Shown: positions 35,273 to 44,190 of the stretch, one piece after another
Position numbering within the stretch: position 1 is the stretch's first letter
Layout of the letters: each line of letters starts with the position of its first letter
Origin: Streptomyces catenulae
GTDB lineage: Bacteria; Actinomycetota; Actinomycetes; Streptomycetales; Streptomycetaceae
DNA: 64,000 nucleotides
NCBI RefSeq assembly: GCF_000718015.1
Contig: NZ_JODY01000020.1
Span: 62,001 to 126,000, forward strand
Direction of reading: 5' to 3'
Program-made: the position numbers and the translations under genes
Notes under the pieces: generated by a model
Seen by the model: only the letters and a program-made list of their open reading frames with translations
Told to the model about the DNA's origin: nothing
Database searches by the model: none

Positions 35273-36064
35273 TCAGGTGCCGGAACGGTTCCGCTCCCCC
35301 GCCCGCAGGGCGAACGGGAGGGTGTTGCCGGGCGGCGGGAACGGACAGATGAAGTGGTCGACGAGGGCGCACGGCGGCAGCAGCGTCCGGTTGAGGTCGA
35401 CGGTGACGGTGCCGTCCGCGGCGGGCGCCGGGGTCCGCAGGAAGCGGAAGCGGTAGCTCTCGGTGCCGCTGGTGGCGTCCGCGAGGACCGCCCAGAGCGA
35501 ACCGTCGTCCTCGACCGCGACCTGGAGCGTCCGCTCGGCGCCCGCCACGGTGAACGCCAGCTCCCCGGCGAGCCCCAGCTCCCGGTGGACGCCGTCGGCG
35601 TTGGGCACCCGCACCGCGCGGCTCGCGCCGTACGGGCGGAAGCGGCCCGGCACCGTCCAGCGCGGGTCGTGGTCGTAGGCGTCGATACCGGTGAAGTCGC
35701 GGCGGGCGGGGGCGGCGGGGTCGAAGTCGCGGACCACCCAGAGGCCCTCGCGGCGCAGCACCGGCAGCCGTCGCGCGCCGTGGGCGATCCGGGCGGTCTC
35801 CGGTCCGGCGTCCGGCGCGAGGCGGATCTCCCCGTCGAGCGGGGCGCCGTCGGCGGTGAGGCCGTCGGCCGCGGTGGCGTGCAGCACGACCGCGTCGCCG
35901 TCCTCCGTCCAGCGGCCCACCAGCCCCGGGATCCGGCCGTCGGCGTGGTCGGCGAGCCAGAAGGTGCCGGTCAGGGCCAGTGGCCCGTAGGGGCGGGAGA
36001 GGTCGGCGGTGCGGCGCTCACGCCAGGCCCGCCACGCCGCGCGGGCGTCCGTACCGGTGCTCAT
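35273..36064 (-). CDS. DUF1684 protein, 263 aa
   Basis: The family C-terminal pattern is clear: TSGTESYRFRFLRTP, VDLNRTLLPPCALVDHFICP, FPPPGNTLPFALRAGER. The N-terminus has RAWRERRTADLSRPYGPLAL and GTFWLADHADGR. DUF1684 proteins are cytosolic beta-rich proteins of unknown activity, often beside oxidoreductases. Its ATG overlaps the stop of the upstream flavin monooxygenase by four bases, so it is the last gene of the eight-gene operon. Confidence 0.85.
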   Translation of the reverse strand: MSTGTDARAAWRAWRERRTADLSRPYGPLALTGTFWLADHADGRIPGLVGRWTEDGDAVVLHATAADGLTADGAPLDGEIRLAPDAGPETARIAHGARRLPVLRREGLWVVRDFDPAAPARRDFTGIDAYDHDPRWTVPGRFRPYGASRAVRVPNADGVHRELGLAGELAFTVAGAERTLQVAVEDDGSLWAVLADATSGTESYRFRFLRTPAPAADGTVTVDLNRTLLPPCALVDHFICPFPPPGNTLPFALRAGERNRSGT

Positions 36065-37437
36065 GACGCCTCACCCTGCCATACCGGAGTCACTGCTTCC
36101 GGAAGACCGAGGTGGGAACGGAGGGTGCTGCCGGTGTACTCGGTGCGGAAGACGCCGCGCTCCTGGAGCAGCGGGACGACCCGGTCGACGAACGGGTCGA
36201 GCCCGTCGGGCGTCAGATGCGGGACGAGGATGAAACCGTCGGCCGCCCGGGCGCGGACGAACGCGGCCATCTCGGCGGCGACCGCCTGCGGGGTGCCGAC
36301 GAACGACTGCCGACCGGTGGTCTCGATCACCGTCTCGCGCAGCGACAACCCCTTGGCCCGCGACACCTCCCGCCACCCGGCGACCACCGCCGCCGGGTCG
36401 GCGATCCTGACCCGGCCCTGCGCCAGCTCCGCGTGCGGGTCCGGGTCGATGTCCGGCAGCGGGCCGTCCGGGTCGTAGGAGGAGAGGTCGACGCCCCAGA
36501 TCTGTTCGGCGGCGAGCAGGGCGTTCTGCGGGGAGATCTGGCGGCGGCGGATCTCGGCGGCGTGTTCCTGGGCCTCGGCGGCGGTGTCGCCGAGGACGAA
36601 GGTCACCCCCGGCATGATCTTGAGGTCGTCGGGCCGCCGCCCGTGGGCCGCGAGCCGTCCCTTGACGTCGGCGTAGAACGCCTGGCCCGCCGCGAGTCCG
36701 CTGTGCCGGGTGAAGATCACATCGGCGGTGGCGGCGGCGAAGTCCCGGCCCTCGGGCGAGTCCCCCGCCTGGATGATCACCGGGTGGCCCTGCGGGGAGC
36801 GCGGCAGGGTGAACGGCCCGGCGAGGTCGAAGTGGGGGCCGCGGTGGCGGACCGGATCGGGCGCCGGGCCGTCCCAGGAGTCCCACAACCGCCGGGCCGC
36901 GGCGACGAATTCGGCGGCGCGGGTGTAGCGGTCGGCGCGGTCGAGGTAGCCGCCGCGGCGGAAGTTCTCGCCGGTGAAGGCGTCGGAGGTGGTGACGACG
37001 TTCCAGGCGGCCCGGCCGTCGCTGAGGTGGTCGAGCGAGGAGAGGCGGCGGGCCAGTTCGTACGGTTCGTTGAAGGTCGCGTTGACGGTGGCGGCCAGGC
37101 CCAGCCGGTCGGTGACGGCGGCGAGCGCGGTCAGCACGGTCAGCGACTCCGGGCGCCCGACGACGTCGAGATCGTGGATGCGGCCCTTGTGCTCGCGCAG
37201 CCGCAGCCCTTCGGCGAGGAAGAAGAAGTCGAAGAGTCCGCGTTCGGCGGTCCGGGCGAGGTGGACGAAGGAGTCGAACCGGATCTGGCTGCCGAGCGAG
37301 GGACGGCGGCCCGCGCCCCGGCCGGTGGCGGGCGGGGCACCGTCCCAGACGGTGGTGTTGTTGACGCCCGGGAAGTGCGCGGCCAGATGGAGCTGCCGGG
37401 GCGTGGACGGGTCGGACGGGTGCGGGGCGGCGGTCAT
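36061..37437 (-). CDS. NtaA/SnaA/DszA-family flavin-dependent monooxygenase, 458 aa
   Basis: A two-component, FMNH2-using class C monooxygenase. Seen: LHLAAHFPGVNNTTVWDGAP, IRFDSFVHLARTAERGLFDF, FFLAEGLRLREHKGRIHDLD, LSDGRAAWNVVTTSDAFTGE and HPVIIQAGDSPEGRDFAAAT, all hallmarks of this subfamily, whose members oxidise sulfur or nitrogen heteroatoms (YtnJ/YxeK, NtaA, DszA). No flavin reductase is in the window. Start and stop both overlap neighbours by four bases. Within this locus it is the best candidate for C-S bond cleavage. Confidence 0.9.
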   Translation of the reverse strand: MTAAPHPSDPSTPRQLHLAAHFPGVNNTTVWDGAPPATGRGAGRRPSLGSQIRFDSFVHLARTAERGLFDFFFLAEGLRLREHKGRIHDLDVVGRPESLTVLTALAAVTDRLGLAATVNATFNEPYELARRLSSLDHLSDGRAAWNVVTTSDAFTGENFRRGGYLDRADRYTRAAEFVAAARRLWDSWDGPAPDPVRHRGPHFDLAGPFTLPRSPQGHPVIIQAGDSPEGRDFAAATADVIFTRHSGLAAGQAFYADVKGRLAAHGRRPDDLKIMPGVTFVLGDTAAEAQEHAAEIRRRQISPQNALLAAEQIWGVDLSSYDPDGPLPDIDPDPHAELAQGRVRIADPAAVVAGWREVSRAKGLSLRETVIETTGRQSFVGTPQAVAAEMAAFVRARAADGFILVPHLTPDGLDPFVDRVVPLLQERGVFRTEYTGSTLRSHLGLPEAVTPVWQGEAS

Positions 37438-38471
37438 CGCTGGACCTCTCGGGCGCGGGCGTGGCGGTTGGCGGGGCGGGGCAGGCCCAGGTGCTCGCGG
37501 AGCGTGGCGCCCGGGTAGAAGCGGCGGAGCAGGCAGCGGTGCTGGAGGACCGGGACGGTGCCGTCGACCAGCAGCCCCAGGTCACGGGCGGGGTCGGCGG
37601 GCCGCAGATGGAAGCCGTCGGCCGCGCCGTCCGTGTACCAGTCGCCGATCAGCTCGGCGAGGGCGACGGCGTCCCCGGAGGCGTACAGCTCGATCGCCAC
37701 CGAGGCGAGGACCAGCAACCGGTCCGGGTCGCGGCCCAGTGCGCGGGCGCGGGCGCGCAGGTCGTCGCGGGCGGCGGAGGCGGTGGCCGGGTCCTGGGCG
37801 CGGACGAGTGCGACATCGGCGTGTGCGGCGGCCACCTGCCGTACGGTCGCGCCGCCGGGCCCGGTGCCGGTGGCGTCGAGGACGACGGGCGGGCGGCCCT
37901 GCGGGGGCCGGGGCACGGTGGAGGGGCCGCGGACCGCGAAGAACTCCCCGGAGTAGTCGGCGTAGTGGAGCTTGTCGCGGTCGATGAAGCGGCCGCTCGC
38001 CCGGTCGCGGATCTCGGCGTCGTCCTCCCAGCTGTCCCAGAGCCGGGCGGCGACCTCCGCGACCTCGCCCGCCTCCCGCCACGCCGCCTCGGGCGCGGGC
38101 GCCGGGCGGCGGCCGAAGAGCGCCGCCTCGGCGGCGGTGAGCGAGACGTCCGGCTGCCAGCCCGCCCGGCCGCCGCTGACCCAGTCGAGGGTGGCGATCG
38201 AGGTGGCGACGTGGAAGGGCTCGGTGTGGGTGGTGGTGACGGTGGGGACCAGGCCGATACGGGTGGTGGCCGGGGCGACCCGGGACAGCACGGCGAGGGC
38301 GTCGGGCCCCGGGCGGCCGAAGGTGTCGCCGAGGGTGACGAAGTCGAGGGTGCCGCGCTCGGCGAGGCGGACCAGCCGGAGGTGGCCGGCGGCGTCGAAG
38401 CGCCGCGGGGCGGCCGGGGGCCCGTCGAGGGCGACGGCCAGCGGGATCGGGCGCGGTGCGGGTGAGGCCAT
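37434..38471 (-). CDS. LLM-class flavin-dependent oxidoreductase, 345 aa
   Basis: A second bacterial-luciferase-like monooxygenase, shorter than its neighbour: LRLVRLAERGTLDFVTLGDT, TRIGLVPTVTTTHTEPFHVA, IATLDWVSGGRAGWQPDVSL, and ARLWDSWEDDAEIRDRASGR with RFIDRDKLHYADYSGEFFAV, which resembles the NtaA group. The segment GPSTVPRPPQGRPPVVLDAT is typical of LLM enzymes. It starts at ATG 38471, 26 bases after the binding-protein gene. It may act on a related sulfur compound or in series with the 458-aa enzyme. Confidence 0.88.
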   Translation of the reverse strand: MASPAPRPIPLAVALDGPPAAPRRFDAAGHLRLVRLAERGTLDFVTLGDTFGRPGPDALAVLSRVAPATTRIGLVPTVTTTHTEPFHVATSIATLDWVSGGRAGWQPDVSLTAAEAALFGRRPAPAPEAAWREAGEVAEVAARLWDSWEDDAEIRDRASGRFIDRDKLHYADYSGEFFAVRGPSTVPRPPQGRPPVVLDATGTGPGGATVRQVAAAHADVALVRAQDPATASAARDDLRARARALGRDPDRLLVLASVAIELYASGDAVALAELIGDWYTDGAADGFHLRPADPARDLGLLVDGTVPVLQHRCLLRRFYPGATLREHLGLPRPANRHARAREVQR

Positions 38472-38497
38472 GGGGGGTGCCTTCCGGGAGGGGGTGG

Positions 38498-39505
38498 TCA
38501 GGGCGTCCGGGGCAGGCCGGGCGGGTTGATCTGCGAGGTGGTGAGGGCTTCGGCGCCCAGTCCCCAGCGGTCGAGGACCGTGCGGTAGCTGCCGTCGGCG
38601 ATGACGGCGCGCAGCGCGGCGGCGTACGCGCCGACCAGTCCGCCGCCCTTCTTCGTGGTGGCGGCGATCTTCCCCTGGACGGCGTCGCCGCCCCCGGAGA
38701 ACCGCCCGACGCTCTCCGTCTGCCCCGCCGTGTTCACGTGGTACGCGACGGACGGGTTGGGGCCGAAGTAGCCGTCGATCCGGCCCGATTGGAGGGCCAG
38801 ATAGGTGTCGGAGGTCTTCGGGTAGTAGCGGATGTCGACGGGTTTCCGGCCCGCCCGCACGTTCTGCTCGCTCCACTCCAGGAGGATCTTCTCCTGGTTG
38901 GTGGCGGTGCCGACGGCGAGGGTCCGCCCGGCGACGTCCGCGGGGCCACGGACCCGCCAGCGGGTGCCCTTGCGCGCCTCCACCGCCAGTTCGTCGCGGC
39001 GGTAGGTGGCGAAGTCGTACTTCTCCTTGCGCTCCTCGGTCACCGTGACGTTGGAGAAGACGGCGTCGAGCTTGCCGCTGTCCAGACCGACGAAGAGGTT
39101 CTCCCAGGAGAGCGGTTCCAGGCGCAGCCGCAGCCCGAGGGCGTCGGCGACCAGGGTGGCGAGGTCGGTCTCCACACCGATGAGGGTGCGGTCGTCGGTG
39201 GCGTAGAAGGTCAGCGGCGGGGAGCTCTCGGCGGCGACGCCGACCCGCAGTTCGCCGGTGGCGCGGACGCGCGCCGGGACCAGCGCCGCCGCGCGGGCGT
39301 TCTTCGCGGCGCGGACGCGGTGCTGGTCCGGCCCGATGTCGATCTTCGGGCCGCCCGCCGCGCCGACGGGTACGGCGGGCTCCACGGCGGCGCCGGAGCC
39401 GCAGGCGGCCAGCGCCGGTCCGGCGGCGAGGGCGAGGGCGGCGGTCAGGGCGCGGCGGCGGTTCACGGCGGGGCTCCTCGGGGCGGTCGCGCGGGGTCCG
39501 GGCAT
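38498..39505 (-). CDS. Amino-acid-type ABC transporter substrate-binding lipoprotein, 335 aa
   Basis: ATG 39505 lies one base after the ATPase stop; a GTG 15 codons further in would also give a signal peptide. The lipobox is LAACG (RALTAALALAAGPALAACGS). The periplasmic-binding fold follows: LRVGVAAESSPPLTFYATDD, GVETDLATLVADALGLRLRL, PLSWENLFVGLDSGKLDAVF, SNVTVTEERKEKYDFATYRR. This is the polar amino-acid family. It is attached to the outer membrane face and delivers ligand to the permeases. Confidence 0.92.
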   Translation of the reverse strand: MPGPRATAPRSPAVNRRRALTAALALAAGPALAACGSGAAVEPAVPVGAAGGPKIDIGPDQHRVRAAKNARAAALVPARVRATGELRVGVAAESSPPLTFYATDDRTLIGVETDLATLVADALGLRLRLEPLSWENLFVGLDSGKLDAVFSNVTVTEERKEKYDFATYRRDELAVEARKGTRWRVRGPADVAGRTLAVGTATNQEKILLEWSEQNVRAGRKPVDIRYYPKTSDTYLALQSGRIDGYFGPNPSVAYHVNTAGQTESVGRFSGGGDAVQGKIAATTKKGGGLVGAYAAALRAVIADGSYRTVLDRWGLGAEALTTSQINPPGLPRTP

Positions 39506-39506
39506 G

Positions 39507-40277
39507 TCAGAGGACCTTGGCGAGGAAGGCGCGGGTGCGGGCCTCGCGGGGTGCGTCGAGCAGCTGGCCGGGCGGGCCCTGTTCGACGATCCGGCCGTCC
39601 GCCATGAAGACGACGGTGTCGGCGACCTCCCGCGCGAAGCCGATCTCATGGGTGACGACGATCATCGTGGTGCCCCGGCGGGCCAGGTCCTTGATGACGT
39701 CGAGGACCTCCCCCACCAGCTCCGGGTCGAGCGCGGAGGTCGGCTCGTCGAAGAGGAGGAGTTTCGGCTCCAGGGCGAGGGCGCGGGCGATAGCGACGCG
39801 CTGTTGCTGGCCGCCGGAGAGCTGACGCGGGTAGGCGTCCGCCTTGTCGGCGAGCCCGACGCGGTCGAGCAGTGCGAGCGCGGTGGCGGTGGCCGCCTTG
39901 CGGGAGCGGCCCAGCGCCGACACGGGCGCCTCGGTGAGGTTCTCCACCACCGTCAGATGCGGGAAGAGGTGGAAGTCCTGGAAGACGAAGCCGATCCGGG
40001 TGCGCTGCCGCAGGATCTCCCGTTCGCGCAGCTCGTACAGCCTGTCGCCGGAGCGGCGGTAGCCGATGAGCGTGCCGTCGACGGCGACCGTGCCGCTGTC
40101 GACCTTCTCCAGGTGGTTGAGGGTGCGCAGCAGCGTGGACTTGCCGGAGCCGGACGGGCCGATGACGACGGTGACCTCACCGGCGGCGACCCGCAGATCC
40201 ACCCCCTTGAGGACGTCGAGCGGGCCGAAGCTCTTGTGGACGGCGCGGACCTCGACCATCGCGGGCTGTGGACTCAT
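39507..40277 (-). CDS. Amino-acid ABC transporter ATP-binding protein, 256 aa
   Basis: Walker A GPSGSGKSTLLRTLNHLE, Q-loop FVFQDFHLFPHLTVVENL, signature LSGGQQQRVAIARALALEP, Walker B LLLFDEPTSALDPELVGEVL and switch His in TMIVVTHEIGFAREVAD. These are features of the polar amino-acid (GlnQ/TcyC-like) ATPases. Its start overlaps the permease stop by four bases. It energises one or both permeases of this locus. Confidence 0.95.
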   Translation of the reverse strand: MSPQPAMVEVRAVHKSFGPLDVLKGVDLRVAAGEVTVVIGPSGSGKSTLLRTLNHLEKVDSGTVAVDGTLIGYRRSGDRLYELREREILRQRTRIGFVFQDFHLFPHLTVVENLTEAPVSALGRSRKAATATALALLDRVGLADKADAYPRQLSGGQQQRVAIARALALEPKLLLFDEPTSALDPELVGEVLDVIKDLARRGTTMIVVTHEIGFAREVADTVVFMADGRIVEQGPPGQLLDAPREARTRAFLAKVL

Positions 40278-41158
40278 CGGGTGGCTCCCTTGGCGAAGTG
40301 ACGTTCGACGTGGTGCTGGAGGACGGAGAGCGCGCCGGTCAGCAGCAGGTACCAGACGGTGGCGACCATCAGCAGCGGGACGACGCGGCCGGTGCGGCCG
40401 TAGATGACCTGGACCTGGTAGAAGAGTTCGCCGATCGCCATGACGGAGACGATCGAGGTGCCCTTGAAGAGCGAGATGACCTCGTTGGCGGCGTTCGGCG
40501 CGATGGCGCGCATGGCCTGCGGCAGCACGATGCGGCGCAGTTGGCGCAGGCGCGGGATGCCGAGGGCGGCGGCCGCCTCCCGCTGCCCGGCGTCGACGGC
40601 GAGGACACCGCCGCGGACGATCTCGGCGGCGTACGCGGCCTGGTGCAGGGCGAGGCCGAGGACCGCCGCGCCCATGGCGCCGACCAGGTCCGTCGTGGGG
40701 AAGGAGAAGAAGCCGGGGCCGAAGGGGACGCCGAGGTCGATACGGCGGTAGAGGTAGGCGAGGTTGAACCAGAACAGCAGCTGGACGATGAGCGGGACGG
40801 AGCGGAAGACCCAGACGTAGCCGTGGGCGACGGCGCGCAGGAAGGGGCTGGCGGACAGCCGCAGGAAGGCCAGCACGATGCCGAGGGCGAAGCCGAGCGC
40901 GGTGCCGTAGGCGGTGAGCCGGAGGGTGGTGCCGACGGCGTGCAGTACCGCGGGCGCGGTGACGTACTGCGCGAACACCGCCCATTCCCAGGCCGGGTTG
41001 GTGGCCAGACCGTGGACGAACTGGGCGAGGAGTACGGCGGTCACCGCGACGGCGGCCCAGCGCCAGGGGTGGCGCACGGGCACCACCCGTAGCGTCTCCG
41101 GGCCGTCCGCGCCGGGCGGTGCCGAGGTGGCGGCGGGGGGTTCAGCGGTCAGCGGCAC
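40274..41158 (-). CDS. Amino-acid ABC transporter permease, 294 aa
   Basis: A HisM/GlnP-type permease with an extended, Pro-rich N-terminus. Membrane helices include WRWAAVAVTAVLLAQFVHGL and LRLTAYGTALGFALGIVLAF. The family motif FRSVPLIVQLLFWFN and the coupling loop REAAAALGIPRLRQLRRIVL, PQAMRAIAPNAANEVISLFK, are intact. The GTG start at 41158 overlaps the FAD/NAD(P) gene by 17 bases. It is about 50 percent similar by eye to the other permease of the locus, so the two may form a heterodimer. Confidence 0.93.
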   Translation of the reverse strand: MPLTAEPPAATSAPPGADGPETLRVVPVRHPWRWAAVAVTAVLLAQFVHGLATNPAWEWAVFAQYVTAPAVLHAVGTTLRLTAYGTALGFALGIVLAFLRLSASPFLRAVAHGYVWVFRSVPLIVQLLFWFNLAYLYRRIDLGVPFGPGFFSFPTTDLVGAMGAAVLGLALHQAAYAAEIVRGGVLAVDAGQREAAAALGIPRLRQLRRIVLPQAMRAIAPNAANEVISLFKGTSIVSVMAIGELFYQVQVIYGRTGRVVPLLMVATVWYLLLTGALSVLQHHVERHFAKGATR

Positions 41159-43052
41159 GGCGGTCCTCGCGGGTGGCGGTACGGGCGGTGCGGGGCCGCG
41201 CGGCGGGCGGCGCCGCGCGCTCCGTCAGGAAGGTGAGCAGCGCCCGCGCGCTCGCGTCGTTCTGCCGGAAGGCGGGCGCGTTGGTACGGGGCCGGGTGAA
41301 GGCGCCGCCGGAGCGGGCGTCGGTGTGCGGGCCGAGGGCGAAGCGGCGGGGATGCGGGCGGCCCGCGCGGTCCAGGACGCGGCCGTCGGCGGGGTCCACG
41401 GCGAGCAGTCCGGTGGGCGTGGCGGCGGCGCCGTCGGCGTGCAGGGCGCGCAGCAGCGCGTCGGCGGAGCGGACCACGGTCGGCTCCGGCAGCCGCGCCT
41501 CGACCAGCGCGCGGGCGTCGGTCGCGGCGCCGGGCACGGTCGCCGACCGGGCGGTGAACCGTCCGGTGGCCGGGTCGGCGGTGACGGTGGTACCGGCGCC
41601 GAGGAAGCGGACCAGTCCGGCGCGGGAGAGGGCGAGCAGCTGCCGCAGCCGGGGGCCGGGCGGCCCGGAGGCGAGGTAGCTGAAGAACCCGTGCCACCAG
41701 GGGCCGCGGTCGCCGATCCGCACCAACTGCCCGTAGACGGAGAGCAGCGCCAGGAAGACGGCCTGGTCGGGGCTGTACGCCGGGTCGTGGCGGCGGGTCA
41801 GATCGGCCTCGATGTGGGCGCGCAGGGTGTCCTGGAGGGTGTCGGTGTCCGGGAGGCGCAGCCCGGCCAGCGGGTGGTCGAGGGCGGTGAGGTCGAGGCG
41901 GTCGGCCGGATCGGGCACCGCCTCCTCGGCCAGTGCGCGGCGGGCGGCGGCGTCCCCGGCGGCGTACCGGCGCTCGAAGGCGGACCAGGGCAGCCGGGTG
42001 CGTTCGGGGTGGGCGGTGAAGAGGCGGTGGTAGTGGGCGAAGCCCAGCTCCGCCTCGATCAGCGGGCGGATGTCGGCGTCGAAGGAGAAGCCGCCGGGCC
42101 GGGCGAGCACCGCGTCGACCTCGGCGGGGCCGAGGAAGCGCGGCAGCGGCGGGCGGGGCGCGTCCGGTTCGTAGCCGATCTTGGAGCGGTAGGGGACGCC
42201 GCGGCGCGAGCCGACGTGCAGCACCGGTTCGCGGCCCGACGGGTGGTACGTCAGCCGCCCGTCGGACCCCTCGGTGTACCGGCCGCCGCGGCCCTCGGTG
42301 ACCAGCACCATCAGATCGACGAAGGCGAGGCCGAACCCGCGGACCAGTACCGGCTCGCCGGGCCGCAGCCCGTCGAGAGCGGCGTCGGCGGTGAAGCCCG
42401 GCGGCAGGTACGTCAGCCCGTGCCGCGCCGCGAAGTCCGTCAACTCCCGCTGCTCCGCGTCCGGTTCGGCGTCCAGGTGCCCGAGGGCGAGCACCACGGC
42501 GTCGGCGGTGAGCGGCGCCGGGCAGCCCTCCAGCCACACCTGCTGGCGGCCGTCGGCGGGCCCGGCGAGGCGGACCGCGCGGCGGCGGTGCTCATGGACG
42601 GCGACATGCGGCGGCAGCGCGGCCACCGCACGCTCGTACGCCCAGGTCAGATAGGCGCTCTGGAGGCGGCGGCCGGGGAAGTCGCGCGGGCCGAGGGCGG
42701 CGACGGCGGCGGCGACGTCCGGGGTGACGCGGATGCCGCCGGAGCGGACCGCGGCGCACCACCGGGCGAGCGACGGCCCCGGGCGCACCGGACCGGCCAT
42801 CTCCACGGTGTCGTCGGTGAAGAGGGTGGAGTCGTCGGGCAGCGAGTTCATCCAGAGCAGCGGCGACTGGTCCCGGCGCCAGATCCGGCCGCCGCCCGGC
42901 GGGTACGGGTCGACGAGGTGCAGGTCGAGCGGGGCGTCGCCGTACAGCTCGGGGGCGTTGGCGGCGATCCGTTCGACGATGCCGGTGGCGCGGGGTCCGG
43001 CGCCGACGATCACCACGGCGGGGCGCCCGGTCCGGCGCCGCGCGGCGCTCAC
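41142..43052 (-). CDS. FAD/NAD(P)-binding protein of the NAD_binding_9 type, 636 aa
   Basis: The N-terminal dinucleotide loop VVIVGAGPRATGIVERIAAN (G17, G19, G24) is followed by LHLVDPYPPGGGRIWRRDQS and LLWMNSLPDDSTLFTDDTVE, then a second region DAVVLALGHLDAE and PVLVRGFGLAFVDLMVLVTE. This matches the large flavoprotein-like proteins (PF13454) of actinobacteria; the reaction is not known. The GTG at 43052 overlaps the upstream permease stop by four bases. Its place between two permeases ties it to metabolism of the imported compound, perhaps as the reductase or oxygenase partner of the LLM enzymes. Confidence 0.85.
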   Translation of the reverse strand: MSAARRRTGRPAVVIVGAGPRATGIVERIAANAPELYGDAPLDLHLVDPYPPGGGRIWRRDQSPLLWMNSLPDDSTLFTDDTVEMAGPVRPGPSLARWCAAVRSGGIRVTPDVAAAVAALGPRDFPGRRLQSAYLTWAYERAVAALPPHVAVHEHRRRAVRLAGPADGRQQVWLEGCPAPLTADAVVLALGHLDAEPDAEQRELTDFAARHGLTYLPPGFTADAALDGLRPGEPVLVRGFGLAFVDLMVLVTEGRGGRYTEGSDGRLTYHPSGREPVLHVGSRRGVPYRSKIGYEPDAPRPPLPRFLGPAEVDAVLARPGGFSFDADIRPLIEAELGFAHYHRLFTAHPERTRLPWSAFERRYAAGDAAARRALAEEAVPDPADRLDLTALDHPLAGLRLPDTDTLQDTLRAHIEADLTRRHDPAYSPDQAVFLALLSVYGQLVRIGDRGPWWHGFFSYLASGPPGPRLRQLLALSRAGLVRFLGAGTTVTADPATGRFTARSATVPGAATDARALVEARLPEPTVVRSADALLRALHADGAAATPTGLLAVDPADGRVLDRAGRPHPRRFALGPHTDARSGGAFTRPRTNAPAFRQNDASARALLTFLTERAAPPAARPRTARTATREDRRAADR

Positions 43053-43927
43053 CGGGCACCGGCCGTTCCGCGGGCGTAGCGCCGCTCGACGTAGTGCTGG
43101 CCGACGGAGAGCAGCGAGGTGATGATCACGTACCAGACGGTGGCGACCATCAGCATCGGGATGACCTGGTAGGTGCGGTGGTAGATCAACTGCACCGAGT
43201 AGAGCAGGTCGTTGACGGCGATCATGGAGACGACGGAGGTGCCCTTGAGGGTGCCGATCAGCATGTTCCCGGCGGGCGGCACGATCGACCGCATGGCCTG
43301 CGGCAGCACGATCCGGCGCAGTCGGCGCCACCGGCCGAGCCCCAGCGACTGGGCCGCCTCCGTCTGCCCCCGGTCCACGGAGAGGATCCCGGCCCGCACC
43401 ACCTCGGCGGCGTAGGCGGCCTCGTGGAGCGTCAGACCGAGGACGGCGATGACGGGCGGCGCCAGCAGATGGACCGTCCGGACGCCGAGGAGCGTCGGGT
43501 AGAGCGCGCCGATGTTGAACCAGAACAGCAGCTGGACCAGGATCGGCACCGACCGGAAGAGCCAGATGTAGCCCGCGCTGACGCCGCGCAGCACGGGGTT
43601 GGCGGCGAGCCGCATGGTGGCGAGCAGGGTACCCAGCGCGAAGCCGAGGACCAGCACGGCGGCGGTCAGCCCGAGCGTGAGCAGCAGCCCGTTCAGGACC
43701 GGGGTGGTGAGGAAGTAGGCGGCGACGAGGTCCCACCGGAAGGCGTCGTTCCCGGCGACGGAGCGGAGGACGAGCCCCAGCAGGACGAGGACGACGGCGG
43801 CGGCCGCCCACTGGCCGAGCGGGCGGCGGGCGACGACACGGGGCGGCGCCGCACCCGTGGGAGGCCCGTCGGCGGGCGGTGGGGCGGACGAGGGGACGGC
43901 GGGGGTGCGGAGGGTGCCGGAGGGCAT
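43049..43927 (-). CDS. Amino-acid ABC transporter permease, 292 aa, first gene of operon
   Basis: Same family as the 294-aa permease: helices WAAAAVVLVLLGLVLRSVAG and LLLTLGLTAAVLVLGFALGT, motif FRSVPILVQLLFWFN, and the coupling loop TEAAQSLGLGRWRRLRRIVL, PQAMRSIVPPAGNMLIGTLK. The ATG at 43927 opens the eight-gene leftward operon; upstream lies a TTGACA/ATAGCC promoter. The N-terminal 35 residues are cytosolic and Pro/Ala-rich. Confidence 0.93.
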   Translation of the reverse strand: MPSGTLRTPAVPSSAPPPADGPPTGAAPPRVVARRPLGQWAAAAVVLVLLGLVLRSVAGNDAFRWDLVAAYFLTTPVLNGLLLTLGLTAAVLVLGFALGTLLATMRLAANPVLRGVSAGYIWLFRSVPILVQLLFWFNIGALYPTLLGVRTVHLLAPPVIAVLGLTLHEAAYAAEVVRAGILSVDRGQTEAAQSLGLGRWRRLRRIVLPQAMRSIVPPAGNMLIGTLKGTSVVSMIAVNDLLYSVQLIYHRTYQVIPMLMVATVWYVIITSLLSVGQHYVERRYARGTAGAR

Positions 43928-44016
43928 GCGAAGGCTCCGTGGATGCGGTGATCGAACACGGGAGATGCGCCTTCACAGGCAGAACGGTCGCGCCCCTCAG
44001 CACGGCCGTGGAGCGA

Positions 44017-44046
44017 GGCTATGGGGTCAACACGGCGTGCTGTCAA
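44017..44046 (-). promoter_or_regulatory. Likely promoter of the leftward sulfur-locus operon
   Basis: On the minus strand TTGACA (44046-44041) is followed after 18 bases by ATAGCC (44022-44017). This is a near-consensus -35 and a fair -10 for the main sigma factor. It lies about 90 bases before the permease start. On the plus strand a TTGACG at 44083-44088 could serve the leader peptide gene, with a start close to its ATG. Confidence 0.5.
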
Positions 44047-44118
44047 GGCTGTCCACACTGTGAGCGGTGCGGCAGGACGCGGTTGACGCGCCACCGGATG
44101 CCTGTTCCACTGGGCCGC

Positions 44119-44190
44119 ATGAACGCATGGCAGCGGCTGGTCACCCGCGACCACATCGACTTCGGTCGTGTGTGGTCGGCGTCCTGTTGA
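44119..44190 (+). CDS. Cysteine-terminated leader peptide, 23 aa
   Basis: A tiny gene (ATG 44119, TGA 44188-44190) whose product ends RDHIDFGRVWSASC. The pattern H-[IV]-D-x-x-R-V-x-S-A-x-C is that of the actinobacterial 'putative leader peptide' class found upstream of cysteine, sulfate and organosulfur genes. Ribosome stalling at the Cys codon is thought to control the downstream genes. No Shine-Dalgarno sequence is present, and a TTGACG box 31 bases upstream makes leaderless translation plausible. It is 267 bases upstream of the flavin monooxygenase gene. Confidence 0.85.
   Translation: MNAWQRLVTRDHIDFGRVWSASC

Noticed and set aside
44027..44128. 33-codon minus-strand frame with three Cys, ending in Cys, near the leftward operon
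   Set aside because: It looks like a second Cys leader peptide, but it lacks the HIDxxRVxSA pattern, has no ribosome site, and the probable -35 box of the operon (44041-44046) lies inside it.
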